Of a stretch of 64,000 nt of DNA, positions 1 to 8,269 are shown one piece after another. The DNA comes from Lachnospiraceae bacterium (lineage in GTDB: Bacteria; Bacillota; Clostridia; Lachnospirales; Lachnospiraceae), in contig JAAUZE010000022.1 in NCBI GenBank assembly GCA_014804755.1, forward strand, positions 109,002 through 173,001. The letters run 5' to 3'. A program made the position numbers and the translations under genes. Positions within the stretch are counted from its first letter, which is position 1; the number at the start of each line of letters is the position of its first letter. The notes below the pieces were generated by a model. It was given only the letters and a program-made list of their open reading frames with translations, was not told the DNA's origin and made no database searches.

Positions 1-3000
1 CAATTTCTTCGTTCCAGCTTCCGTGGGATTCGAGCCAGCGTTTTACTTACCATGACGGGAAATGGTATCGGCTTGCGGATTCAGGACAGACGAAGCGGGT
101 CAGGGTTGGCGGTCCGAAGCAGAATTATCCGAATAGCTGGGAGCAGCTATGGGCCAACGGCACGCAATGGAGATGGGTGGCCTCGGATAGCAGATGGGAA
201 ATACTCGTTGGCAATGCTTGGGTGCCGTCGGATAATCCGTACCCCAACTGGATCGGGAACTTCTCGCAGTGGGTCAATGGAGAAGAACATGTTTATTGCT
301 ATGATCAGAGAATTCCGTCTTGGTGTGAATTTGAGAAGATCTATGATGAGGTAGAGTTCACATCAGCTGACAAACCGAACGGGCCGGATGCACCATGGTA
401 TGACAACGGAAGCCCCGAGACGTCCGGCTGGCTGTGGAACAATCAAGTATGGGGAATGGATTGTAAGGTCAGTGAAAATGAGACGCAGAGGATAGAATCG
501 CGCGGCTGGTATAAGAAGGAATATGTGGCGGCAGCTACTTATACGACTTATTATGATGCGAATATGAACGGCATGCTGTATACCCATGTCGGAGATAAGA
601 TGAGATATGCGTCTGCTAATTATTATGGGCATCTTGTCAATGAAGCGGATTATGGATACCGCAGCTCCGGCAATGATATTTTGGCTACGCAGGTGGAAGA
701 ACTGATCGATTATTTAAACGGCGGCAGTCTGGTCATTCTGTCTCCGGATTTTATGACGACGGATGAAAACGGCAGGCAGATACTTAACAGCTCTGACGTC
801 AAATATAAGACTGGAGCCCAGAGCTACTGCGGTATTATGGACACCTCCTCCTATGTTTATCAGTTTGTGAGAAGCTGTTTTGAGCGGAAAACGGACGGTA
901 GTGATGTGCCGAAATATTCGAATCTGATCGTGGAGGATTATGGAAACGGAGATTTGAGGGATACGGAGGCCTTTGTGGAAGCGCTGAATCAGCAGAAGGT
1001 GACGCTGAATCTGTATGCGATGCCGACGCAGTATGGCTATGAGGAGTGTGCGGTCAGCGGGACGACAGGCACCGTGACGAACAAATGGAACGGTCAGAAG
1101 GAAACCTATACGCGGGATTACTCGCACGAGATAACCCGAATTGATGAGGATACCCGTTCGATGCTGCAAAAGGAGGCTGACGGAAGATATTATCTGAATT
1201 ATGAGTTTATTATAGGAAACCTGAGCGCGATCGCGCCGCTGACAACACGCTATCATGTGCAGCTATTCCTTGATTCGAACAGCGACGGTATTTATAATAC
1301 AGCGACAGAGGAGCTTGATGATATTACCGTCATCAATGCGCAGACAGGTGCCGTGCTGGAGAGAGAGGGCGGCAGATACCAGCTGCAGATGAACGTGCCA
1401 TATCGGGTGCGCAGAGAATTGCCTGATGGGTATGTCGGCTGCATCGGCTGGAAGCTGATGGTAACGCAGAATGGAAATGAGCATATCCATGATTCAGTGA
1501 CGGGCTTAACGGCAGCGGCGGTGCAGCCGGGCTACAGCGATGAGGTCAATCCGCTTACGGGCAAGAAGATCATTCATGTATTGCAGATCACGCCAAATTT
1601 ATGGGGTAACCCGATGGATTTGGAATTACAGACGGATTTGACAAACGCATGGAGCGGGAACGGCAATTTTGATGAGGAATGGTATGAGCTGCTGACGAAT
1701 CTGCCGGATTTTGAGATTGATTTTGATTCAATCTATTATTGGGATTTTGCACATAGCTTCTTAAGACCGGGAGAGAGTGGCTACGAAGCGCAATATGATA
1801 ACGGCGGCGTAGATGGAAAGCTGACTGGTCCGGAGGGGCGGAACGACTATCTGAACCTGTATCAATATGATATGGTCATTGTCGGCTTCTGTGATATGGT
1901 TCCTTCCATCCCTTCCCAGAAGGCGATGGAGGCGCTCTTGAACTTTGCCAATATGGGAAAGAGTATGCTCTTCACGCATGATACAACCTATTCCGGATGG
2001 GAAAGTCAAAGTGATCCGAGTGATTTTACATTTGCTGCAGGACTGGGTCAGTCCTTTAGTATGAGCATCCGCGATCTGTGCGGTATGGATCGATATGGCG
2101 TATCCGTTGATTGGTATCAATATGACGAAACAACGGGAAGGGCGATGAATAACAAAGAAGGAAGCCCGATCCGTACGCCGGGCGCACAAGCAAGCGCATA
2201 CAATGCGTCAAGTGCTGCGTATCAGTGGTATGCGTCTCATCCCGGAGGGAACAGCCGTGATGTGGCATATGCGCCGGGAACAAATCAGACGATGATGGCG
2301 GCGCAGACGCAGGGACTCACATGGAGCATGACGGATAATGAGTACTTTTATATGTATGACTGGGCGAGTCATGGAAAGATCACAAGACCGCATAAGAACC
2401 GTGATACGTGGGATGCGGCGGATACCAATACGGTAACGCAGGTAAACGGCGGTATTATCACACAGTATCCGTATGACATCCCGCTTCGGATAGAAGTAGG
2501 TGATACCCACGCCCAGTATTATCAGCTGGATCTTGAGACCGATTGGGACGGAGACGGCAGAGGCGATGTAGTATGCTGGTATGCGATGTCAAGCTTGAAT
2601 GATGGAGACTGGAATGATATTTATGATTTTTCTCCGAATGATGTAAGGAATAATTATTACATTTATAATAAGGGAAATATTACTTATACCGGAGTCGGTC
2701 ATTCCGTGGATCACATTACTTTGGATGAGAAGAAGCTGTTTATCAATACGTTCGTTGCAGCTTATAGCGCAGGTATCCGGAATCCTTCCGTGCGGATCGT
2801 GGAGAACGGTTCCGTAAATGCGCCGGATCTTGAGAATGTGAGCATTCCGTTTAACGGCGTGGACGAGGAGACGGCGGGAACCTACCGCGTATACTATCAG
2901 GTAAAGGATAACAATATCACACAGGGAACGAGAAACTTAAGTGTGAAGTACTATATTGGAAATCCGGCGGGCAGCGGTACGGTTACTTATCGGACGGAGA

Positions 3001-3257
3001 CAATCTCCGCAGATTTGTTTGCGGACGGCGAGCTGAAGACCTATAGCGCGGATACCGGTCTGGAGGTAAGTTATGACGCGGTGCGAAGCGGTCACAGCTA
3101 TTATGTGGATGTGCCGCTCAACAGACTGCTTAACAATGAGAGCTTTGACTTCTATGTCGAGGTTGACCTTACGATGGCGAACGATCCGGGCAGGGTTGTG
3201 GCGTTTGACGTCGATAAGCTGACGATCGCAAAACTGAAAATGTTCTCACTCGACTGA
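1..3257 (+). CDS. Large DUF5057-like surface protein, 5' partial
   Basis: The frame is open from base 3, so the true start lies upstream and only the last ~1085 residues are visible. The first ATG in frame (177) is internal. The N-terminal visible part is rich in Trp, with short W..DG.W-type units (residues like DGKWYRL, WRWVASDSRW, GNAWVP). Further in come acidic Asp/Asn-rich stretches such as DSNSDGIYN and DTDWDGDGRGD-like loops that could bind calcium, and an IIHVLQITPNLWGNP segment resembling the DUF5057 family of Firmicutes. The C-terminus (from ~residue 940 of the visible part) looks like beta-sandwich repeats. There is no sortase motif, transmembrane anchor or S-layer domain at the C-terminus, so any anchor must be N-terminal. 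Function unknown; the family call is from memory of the motif and is moderate. A strong terminator follows at 3303. Confidence 0.7.
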   Translation, partial: ISSFQLPWDSSQRFTYHDGKWYRLADSGQTKRVRVGGPKQNYPNSWEQLWANGTQWRWVASDSRWEILVGNAWVPSDNPYPNWIGNFSQWVNGEEHVYCYDQRIPSWCEFEKIYDEVEFTSADKPNGPDAPWYDNGSPETSGWLWNNQVWGMDCKVSENETQRIESRGWYKKEYVAAATYTTYYDANMNGMLYTHVGDKMRYASANYYGHLVNEADYGYRSSGNDILATQVEELIDYLNGGSLVILSPDFMTTDENGRQILNSSDVKYKTGAQSYCGIMDTSSYVYQFVRSCFERKTDGSDVPKYSNLIVEDYGNGDLRDTEAFVEALNQQKVTLNLYAMPTQYGYEECAVSGTTGTVTNKWNGQKETYTRDYSHEITRIDEDTRSMLQKEADGRYYLNYEFIIGNLSAIAPLTTRYHVQLFLDSNSDGIYNTATEELDDITVINAQTGAVLEREGGRYQLQMNVPYRVRRELPDGYVGCIGWKLMVTQNGNEHIHDSVTGLTAAAVQPGYSDEVNPLTGKKIIHVLQITPNLWGNPMDLELQTDLTNAWSGNGNFDEEWYELLTNLPDFEIDFDSIYYWDFAHSFLRPGESGYEAQYDNGGVDGKLTGPEGRNDYLNLYQYDMVIVGFCDMVPSIPSQKAMEALLNFANMGKSMLFTHDTTYSGWESQSDPSDFTFAAGLGQSFSMSIRDLCGMDRYGVSVDWYQYDETTGRAMNNKEGSPIRTPGAQASAYNASSAAYQWYASHPGGNSRDVAYAPGTNQTMMAAQTQGLTWSMTDNEYFYMYDWASHGKITRPHKNRDTWDAADTNTVTQVNGGIITQYPYDIPLRIEVGDTHAQYYQLDLETDWDGDGRGDVVCWYAMSSLNDGDWNDIYDFSPNDVRNNYYIYNKGNITYTGVGHSVDHITLDEKKLFINTFVAAYSAGIRNPSVRIVENGSVNAPDLENVSIPFNGVDEETAGTYRVYYQVKDNNITQGTRNLSVKYYIGNPAGSGTVTYRTETISADLFADGELKTYSADTGLEVSYDAVRSGHSYYVDVPLNRLLNNESFDFYVEVDLTMANDPGRVVAFDVDKLTIAKLKMFSLD

Positions 3258-3302
3258 TGAACGGAGAGCGTAGGAACAAAAAGCAATAAAAATGGATCAG
3301 GA

Positions 3303-3338
3303 TCCGGGAAGGCAGAAATGCTTTCCCGGAGTTTTTTT
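3303..3338 (+). terminator. Rho-independent terminator of the DUF5057-like gene
   Basis: A 12-bp stem (one G-T wobble) closed by a GAAA tetraloop is followed directly by G and seven T. It lies 45 bases after the stop codon of the large surface protein and isolates it from the toxin-antitoxin genes. Confidence 0.9.
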
Positions 3339-3368
3339 GAAACGCTGATTTGATCAGCACTTCCTTAG
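3339..3368. repeat. Degenerate copy of the palindromic repeat at 53710
   Basis: These 30 bases match positions 53718-53747 at 24 of 30 sites and keep the same inverted layout, with the central GCTGAT/ATCAGC arms separated by TTG. It sits directly after the terminator T-tract. It looks like a decayed copy of one palindromic intergenic element. Confidence 0.5.
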
Positions 3369-3380
3369 GATAAAAACTGC

Positions 3381-3409
3381 TTGCATCGGCTAACGTCAAA
3401 TGCTATAGT
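3381..3409 (+). promoter_or_regulatory. Sigma-A-type promoter for the toxin-antitoxin pair
   Basis: A -35 box TTGCAT (3381-3386), a 17-base spacer and a -10 box TATAGT (3404-3409) preceded by TGC, giving an extended -10. Transcription would start near 3416 and leave a leader of about 140 bases before the toxin start. Confidence 0.65.
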
Positions 3410-3531
3410 CATATCATAAGAAATTCATTTCGCACAAGCGGACGGGCTATGTGCACATTTCAAGGCTTTTCGCCAACCAAATTTCCAACAGATCAGAAAA
3501 TAAAGTGCAGGCGGAAAGCAGAACAGCAATT

Positions 3532-3549
3532 CTCCTGTACGGACAGGAG
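3532..3549 (+). promoter_or_regulatory. Hairpin sequestering the toxin ribosome-binding site
   Basis: CTCCTGT (3532-3538) pairs perfectly with ACAGGAG (3543-3549) across an ACGG loop. The 3' arm contains most of the AGGAGG Shine-Dalgarno site of the toxin gene that starts at 3556. In the folded mRNA the site would be hidden, so toxin translation should be low unless something opens the stem. Seen directly; the regulatory role is inference. Confidence 0.6.
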
Positions 3550-3555
3550 GAACAC

Positions 3556-3828
3556 ATGAAGTACGAAAAAAAGCAGGTGGAGTACCAAGAATGTAGGATA
3601 GAATACAGTAAGGAAGCGGTGAAACATATACAAGCGCTTGATAAACCGACAAAGGGTAGGATTAAAATGGCAATTGAAAAAATACCGATCGGCGATATTA
3701 AAAAGCTAATGGGGCGGGAAAATGACTATAGACTGCGTGTCGGTGGTTATCGGGTGCTATTTTCAAAACATAGTGATAGAATAATAATTAAAGATGTTCT
3801 GCCAAGAGGGCAGGCATATAAAAGATGA
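3556..3828 (+). CDS. RelE/ParE-superfamily toxin
   Basis: A 90-residue basic protein. The C-terminal half carries the RelE-like beta-sheet signature: RLRVGGYRVLFSK followed by RIIIKDVLPRGQAYKR. The middle has the typical helix pair KHIQALDKPTKGRIKMAIEKI. RelE toxins cleave mRNA on the ribosome, while ParE relatives attack gyrase; the sequence alone does not decide. I chose ATG 3556 because AGGAGG lies six bases upstream; the frame is open farther upstream but without a ribosome-binding site. The gene precedes its antitoxin, the reverse of the usual relBE order, as in higBA. Stop and antitoxin start are 14 bases apart, so they are co-transcribed. Confidence 0.85.
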   Translation: MKYEKKQVEYQECRIEYSKEAVKHIQALDKPTKGRIKMAIEKIPIGDIKKLMGRENDYRLRVGGYRVLFSKHSDRIIIKDVLPRGQAYKR

Positions 3829-3842
3829 TAGGAGGAAGCACT

Positions 3843-4034
3843 ATGAGCAGAGAAGTATTGAAGGATTTAATCGATATGATAAGTGACAATGATATTGATA
3901 CGATTTTTAAGGTTCTTATTCGTTTTGTACCGGAGGATGCTCCGCTTCCGGATGAAGTTGAAGCAATAGAAAAAGCAAATAGAAGTATTGTGAAAGAGGG
4001 AACGGTTTCGCATGATGCCATTGACTGGGATTAA
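3843..4034 (+). CDS. Antitoxin partner of the RelE-type toxin
   Basis: A 63-residue acidic protein starting at ATG 3843 with GGAGG eight bases upstream. An in-frame ATG at 3825 overlaps the toxin stop and has no ribosome-binding site. It begins MSREVLKDLIDMI and ends with VSHDAIDWD, a C-terminal tail seen in small antitoxins that wrap their toxin. No helix-turn-helix or ribbon-helix-helix is obvious, so it may neutralise without strong DNA binding of its own. Identification rests on size, charge, position and tail motif. Confidence 0.75.
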   Translation: MSREVLKDLIDMISDNDIDTIFKVLIRFVPEDAPLPDEVEAIEKANRSIVKEGTVSHDAIDWD

Positions 4035-4187
4035 AAGCGTGAAGGCAATATGGGATATCCAATTCTATCCAATAGGAAACTGTGACTAATTGTTCATTGC
4101 AGAGCGTACTTTTTTTTTATATAATAATAGAAACACAATATCAAATTTGGAAATCACATAACAGTCACAAGGCGGTGGCAGAATGCG

Positions 4188-4247
4188 AAAAAGGGATTTT
4201 TGAGGGAGAAGGGGGTCTAATGCCTCTCATTTCAAATATCCTTTTTT
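4188..4247 (+). terminator. Possible terminator or attenuator before flgB
   Basis: An A-rich arm (4188-4208) pairs imperfectly with an arm at 4225-4247 that ends in six T. It could end the toxin-antitoxin transcript or attenuate transcripts from the weak promoter at 4097. The stem has mismatches and AT-rich ends. Confidence 0.4.
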
Positions 4248-4268
4248 ATGGTTTTTTGTGAAAAAAGC

Positions 4269-4296
4269 TTGTCTTTTTGAATAAAAGACCTATAAT
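4269..4296 (+). promoter_or_regulatory. Sigma-A-type promoter of the fla/che operon
   Basis: A -35 box TTGTCT (4269-4274), a 16-base spacer and a perfect -10 TATAAT (4291-4296). The start site would be near 4303, about 80 bases before flgB. It is the best candidate to drive the early flagellar operon through housekeeping sigma factor. Confidence 0.65.
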
Positions 4297-4380
4297 GGAT
4301 AGTGAGAGTCTGTTTTATTCGCAGACGGATATCGCAAACAGGCGGGAAAGACAGTACAGGAAAGGCGTGAGGAAATAGGG

Positions 4381-4770
4381 ATGTTTAAGAGTGATGTATT
4401 TGATTATATCAATGTATTAGACAGAGCGGCGGATGCTTCGTGGACGAGGAATGAGCTGATCTCACATAATATTGCCAATGATGATACGCCCGGTTACAAG
4501 AGACAGGACATCAATTTTGAGAGTGAGCTTCGGCGTGCGCTCGGCAACTCACGGTATCAGACCATGGACGAAAAGGTGAGAAACTTAAGGTCCGGCGAGG
4601 TCGAGGGACGGGTCTATACGGATGGCAGAAGTTATTCTTACCGCTATGACGAAAATAATGTGGATATTGATGCGGAGAATACCTATCTTGCAGAGAATCA
4701 GATTACATATAATGCTTTGATGACGAGTATTAAACAGGAATTCAGCGACTTAAAAGCCGTGATCAAATAG
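4381..4770 (+). CDS. flgB: Flagellar basal-body rod protein FlgB
   Basis: This 129-residue proximal-rod subunit is the first gene of the operon. The N-terminal rod signature is ISHNIANDDTPGYKRQDINF (residues ~28-47). The C-terminal helix (LAENQITYNALMTSIKQEF) packs with it to form the D0 coiled coil shared by rod, hook and filament proteins. Length is normal for FlgB. It is exported by the flagellar type III system and polymerises on the MS ring through FliE. flgC follows 12 bases later. The start has only a weak GAGG-like site. Confidence 0.95.
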   Translation: MFKSDVFDYINVLDRAADASWTRNELISHNIANDDTPGYKRQDINFESELRRALGNSRYQTMDEKVRNLRSGEVEGRVYTDGRSYSYRYDENNVDIDAENTYLAENQITYNALMTSIKQEFSDLKAVIK

Positions 4771-4782
4771 GAGGGGTAAGAG

Positions 4783-5235
4783 ATGGGGATGTTTGATGCG
4801 TTTGCGATCAGCGGTTCCGGTTTGACGGCACAGCGTTATCGCATGGATATTATTGCAGAGAATTTAGCAAATGTGGATACGACAAGGACGCAGGATGGTA
4901 CGCCGTACCGCAGAAAAGTCGTGACATTTGAGGAACGCGGTGGTTCGCAGGGAACGTCGTTCGGGCATGCGCTGAGCAGGGCTTCGCGCAACTATGTCGG
5001 TCTTGGCGTACGTGTGGACGGTGTATATGAGGATACGTGGTCGGATATGGTCATGGCTTACGACCCTTCGCATCCTGATGCGGATGAGAACGGCTATGTT
5101 ATGTATCCGAATGTGAAGACTGTACAGGAAATGACGGACTTAATTGACGCAAGCCGCTCCTATGAAGCGAATGCGACGGCATTTCAGGCGAGCAAGAGCA
5201 TGGCGATGAAGGCGCTTGAGATCGGCGGACAATAA
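4783..5235 (+). CDS. flgC: Flagellar basal-body rod protein FlgC
   Basis: A 150-residue proximal-rod protein. The rod-family motif IIAENLANVDTTRTQDGTPY lies near residues 25-44, followed by YRRKVVTFEE. The C-terminal helix MTDLIDASRSYEANATAFQA is the standard FlgC ending. AGGAGG precedes the ATG. It stacks with FlgB in the rod. Next is fliE, as in most clostridial and bacillar operons. Confidence 0.96.
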   Translation: MGMFDAFAISGSGLTAQRYRMDIIAENLANVDTTRTQDGTPYRRKVVTFEERGGSQGTSFGHALSRASRNYVGLGVRVDGVYEDTWSDMVMAYDPSHPDADENGYVMYPNVKTVQEMTDLIDASRSYEANATAFQASKSMAMKALEIGGQ

Positions 5236-5273
5236 GGCAGACTGAAAGAATTACATAAAAGGGAGTCATAACC

Positions 5274-5630
5274 ATGGACATACAATCATTATATAATGTT
5301 GGGGATACGAGGGTAATATCCTCCCAGAACACCCATATGATCAAGCAGCTGGATGAAAAGGGTGAGCTGAGCATACTCGGAGAAGACAGCAGTGATGCCA
5401 GTTCCCTGTTTCGGAACGTCCTTAATTCTGCGATCAACAGTATTAATGTGACGAACGGCTATCTTTCCGATGCGGAAAATGAGAAGATCAAGCTGGCGCT
5501 TGGCGAGACGCAAAATACGCATGATCTGACCATTGCCCTGTCTAAGGCATCCACAGCGCTGCAATATACGGTCGCGGTCAGGGATCGTTTTCTTGATGCG
5601 TATAAAGAGATTATGCAGATTAACGTATAG
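5274..5630 (+). CDS. fliE: Flagellar hook-basal body protein FliE
   Basis: This 118-residue adaptor joins the MS ring (FliF) to the rod (FlgB). The conserved C-terminal half includes THDLTIALSKASTALQYTVA and VRDRFLDAYKEIMQI, characteristic of FliE. The N-terminal part (MDIQSLYNVGDTRVISSQN) is variable, as usual. GGGAG precedes the ATG. It lies between flgC and fliF in the canonical order. Confidence 0.93.
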   Translation: MDIQSLYNVGDTRVISSQNTHMIKQLDEKGELSILGEDSSDASSLFRNVLNSAINSINVTNGYLSDAENEKIKLALGETQNTHDLTIALSKASTALQYTVAVRDRFLDAYKEIMQINV

Positions 5631-5653
5631 TTTCTTGAGGGGAGATACATATC

Positions 5654-7252
5654 ATGATTGAGAGTATAAAACAATTTCCGAAGCGCTTTTTGGAATGGTG
5701 GAATAAGTTTACGGTCAAGCAGCGCTTTATTATCATGGGCGCGGTAGCAGCGGTTCTTACCGGACTGATTGTGTTGGTTCTCGTGCTGAATAAGCCGAAA
5801 TACGTGGAACTGATCACCTGCGATTCGACGAAGCAGGCATCGGAAGTGACGGCACTTTTAACGGATGCGTCATTGACATACCGTGTGGACGAAAATGCGC
5901 TGAAGATCGAGGTTCTGAAAGGACAGCTTTCCGATGCGAGACTGCTGCTTGGAGAAAACGGGATACCGAGTACATCTTATACGCTTGCAGAGGCGCTCAG
6001 CGGTGGTCTGAGTACGACAGAATCCGATAAAGAAAAGCGATATCAGCTTTATATGCAGAGCGAGCTCGAGGAGGACTTAGAGCGCTTTGAGTTTGTTAAG
6101 ACTGCAACAGTGAACATTAACGTGCCGCGAGATGACGGAACACTGATTTCTACGGGCGCAGAGACGAGCGCGACTGTTATTTTGACCTTAAAGTCGGAAA
6201 TGACACTGGATATGGCGCAGGGAGTCGCGCGCGCGGTTCAGACGGCGCTTGGTAATGCCACAACGGATAATATTACCATCATGGATACCGAGGGAAAAAC
6301 TTACTTTATTGGCGGAGAAGACACCTCGGCTATTGGCACGGCGAATAATCAGCTCACGACCAAGCAGCAGATGGAGAATACTATGACTGCGCAGGTACGC
6401 AACGTCTTAAATGGAACGGGAGAATTCAGCTCAATCTCTGTTGCGCCGAATTTAGATGTTGATTTTTCTACCACAGATCTCACTTGGCATAATTATGGAG
6501 CGCCGGACGGCATGAGTCAGGGGTACTATTCCAGCGAGCGGCAATATACCTCGTCATCAACGAGCGGCGGGGGCGGCGTGCCGGGGACAACGTCGAATGA
6601 TGAGACTGTGACATATGATATTAATGTAGACGGTACGACATCAGAGGAAATGGAGGAATATGACAGGCAGTATGTACTGGATGAGGAAATCGGCACTCAG
6701 ACAGTGCCGCCCGGTGTGATCAAGTATGACACATCTTCGCTTGCAATCTCGGCGGTGAAATATAATATCATCAGGGAAGAAGATGCACGTGATCAGGGGC
6801 TTTTAGACGGTATTTCGTGGTCGGAGTACAAGAATCAGAACTCCGAGCGCACGAAGCTTGAGATAGATGAAGACTGGGTCGCGATGGCGGCGAGTGCGAC
6901 GGGAATTCCGGCAGGAAATATTACGTTTGTTTTGTACAGTGAAAATATGTTCATTGATGCAGAGGGTTCTTCCATTCATGCATCGGATGTTTTGACGGTA
7001 TTGTTGATCATCATTATCCTTGCATTGCTCGCGTTTGTTGTGCTGCGGAGTATGCGCGGAGAAAAGAGAACGGACGAGGAGGAGGAGCTGTCGGTGGAAT
7101 CCCTGCTGCAGTCCACTCCTGTGGAAGAGCTTGAGGATATTGAGGTAGAAGAAAAATCAGAGGTTCGCAGACTGATCGATAAATTTGTCGATGATAATCC
7201 GGAAGCGGCGGCAAATCTTTTGCGGAATTGGCTGAATGAGGACTGGGGGTAA
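5654..7252 (+). CDS. fliF: Flagellar MS-ring protein FliF
   Basis: This 532-residue MS-ring subunit is the assembly platform of the basal body in the cytoplasmic membrane. It has a first transmembrane helix at ~25-47, a ring-building region (KRYQLYMQSELEEDLERFEF, TATVNINVPRDD and SATVILTLKS) and a Gly/Ser-rich linker (SSSTSGGGGVPGTTSND) in the variable loop. A second transmembrane helix follows at ~444-466. The acidic C-terminal tail, with NPEAAANLLRNWLNED, is the FliG-binding segment. Length fits the family. The fliG ribosome-binding site overlaps its last codons. Confidence 0.97.
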   Translation: MIESIKQFPKRFLEWWNKFTVKQRFIIMGAVAAVLTGLIVLVLVLNKPKYVELITCDSTKQASEVTALLTDASLTYRVDENALKIEVLKGQLSDARLLLGENGIPSTSYTLAEALSGGLSTTESDKEKRYQLYMQSELEEDLERFEFVKTATVNINVPRDDGTLISTGAETSATVILTLKSEMTLDMAQGVARAVQTALGNATTDNITIMDTEGKTYFIGGEDTSAIGTANNQLTTKQQMENTMTAQVRNVLNGTGEFSSISVAPNLDVDFSTTDLTWHNYGAPDGMSQGYYSSERQYTSSSTSGGGGVPGTTSNDETVTYDINVDGTTSEEMEEYDRQYVLDEEIGTQTVPPGVIKYDTSSLAISAVKYNIIREEDARDQGLLDGISWSEYKNQNSERTKLEIDEDWVAMAASATGIPAGNITFVLYSENMFIDAEGSSIHASDVLTVLLIIIILALLAFVVLRSMRGEKRTDEEEELSVESLLQSTPVEELEDIEVEEKSEVRRLIDKFVDDNPEAAANLLRNWLNEDWG

Positions 7253-7258
7253 ACCTTT

Positions 7259-8269
7259 GTGGCAACGAAAGATTCGATAACCGGGCTGCAAAAAGCGGCA
7301 ATTTTGCTGATTGCATTAGGACCGGAAAAATCGGCTAATATTTTCAAACATTTGAAAGAAGAAGAAATTGAGGAGCTGACCTTAGAGATCGCAAACACAA
7401 GGAGTATCACGCCGCAGGTCAAGGAGGAGGTCGTCACGGAATTTTACGATCTCTGTCTGGCACAGCAGTATATTGCGGAGGGAGGTATTACCTACGCGAA
7501 AGAACTTCTGGAGAAGGCACTTGGCAGCGACAAGGCAATGGATGTCATCGGAAAACTGACGGCTTCCTTACAGGTAAAACCGTTCGAGTTTGTACGCAAG
7601 ACGGACGCGTCTCAATTACTGAACTTTATTCAGGACGAACATCCGCAGACCATCGCGTTGATTTTGTCCTATTTGTCGGCTCAGCAGGCTGCACTGATCG
7701 TATCGGCGCTGCCGCCTGACAGACAATCCGATGTCGCAAAGCGTATTGCGGTGATGGACAGAACAAGTCCCGATGTCATTAAGGAAGTGGAAAAAGTGCT
7801 GGAATCAAAGCTGGCAAGTCTGGTAAATCAGGATTACACGATTATTGGCGGCGTCGATGCAGTCGTAGAGATTCTGAATACAGTAGACCGCGGAACAGAA
7901 AAGCATATCATGGAAACACTGGAAATCGAAGATCCCGAGCTGGCGGACGAGATCAGAAAGAAGATGTTCGTATTCGAGGATATTCTGCTGCTTGATGATC
8001 GTGCGATCCAGCGTGTGCTGCGTGAGGTGGAGAACAGTGATCTTGCGGTTGCCTTAAAGGGTGCCAATGAGGAAGTGCAGAATGCGATCTTTGGCAACCT
8101 CTCCAAGCGCTTGGCGGCAATGATCAAAGAGGATATGGAATTTATGGGTCCTGTCCGTATGAAGGACGTGGAAGAAGCACAGCAGAAGATCGTCAACATT
8201 ATCAGAAAGCTTGAGGATTCTGCTGAAATCGTAATCTCCAGAGGCGGAGGTGACGAGATCATTGTATAG
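7259..8269 (+). CDS. fliG: Flagellar motor switch protein FliG
   Basis: A 336-residue C-ring protein that transmits stator torque and sets rotation direction. The start is GTG 7259, with a G-rich site in the end of fliF. The N-domain begins TGLQKAAILLIALGPEKSA and binds FliF. The middle domain has the EHPQTIALILSYL motif (residues ~124-136). The C-terminal torque helix contains ILLLDDRAIQRVLREVE with the alternating charges that contact MotA. Length is standard. It overlaps the fliH start by a few bases. Confidence 0.97.
   Translation: MATKDSITGLQKAAILLIALGPEKSANIFKHLKEEEIEELTLEIANTRSITPQVKEEVVTEFYDLCLAQQYIAEGGITYAKELLEKALGSDKAMDVIGKLTASLQVKPFEFVRKTDASQLLNFIQDEHPQTIALILSYLSAQQAALIVSALPPDRQSDVAKRIAVMDRTSPDVIKEVEKVLESKLASLVNQDYTIIGGVDAVVEILNTVDRGTEKHIMETLEIEDPELADEIRKKMFVFEDILLLDDRAIQRVLREVENSDLAVALKGANEEVQNAIFGNLSKRLAAMIKEDMEFMGPVRMKDVEEAQQKIVNIIRKLEDSAEIVISRGGGDEIIV

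Larger units (their letters stand above)
4035..4380 (+). promoter_or_regulatory. Leader and promoter region upstream of the fla/che operon
   Basis: This 346-base gap has no convincing coding frame. It holds a weak upstream promoter candidate (TTGCAG 4097-4102, 17 bases, TATAAT 4120-4125), an imperfect hairpin ending in a T-run (4188-4247), and the best promoter at 4269-4296. I looked for a c-di-GMP riboswitch core here and did not recognise one. No sigma-28-type promoter was seen. Confidence 0.55.

Noticed and set aside
4035..4380. c-di-GMP riboswitch upstream of flgB
   Set aside because: I looked for the conserved riboswitch core and paired arms and could not fit them; only an AT-rich imperfect hairpin is present.
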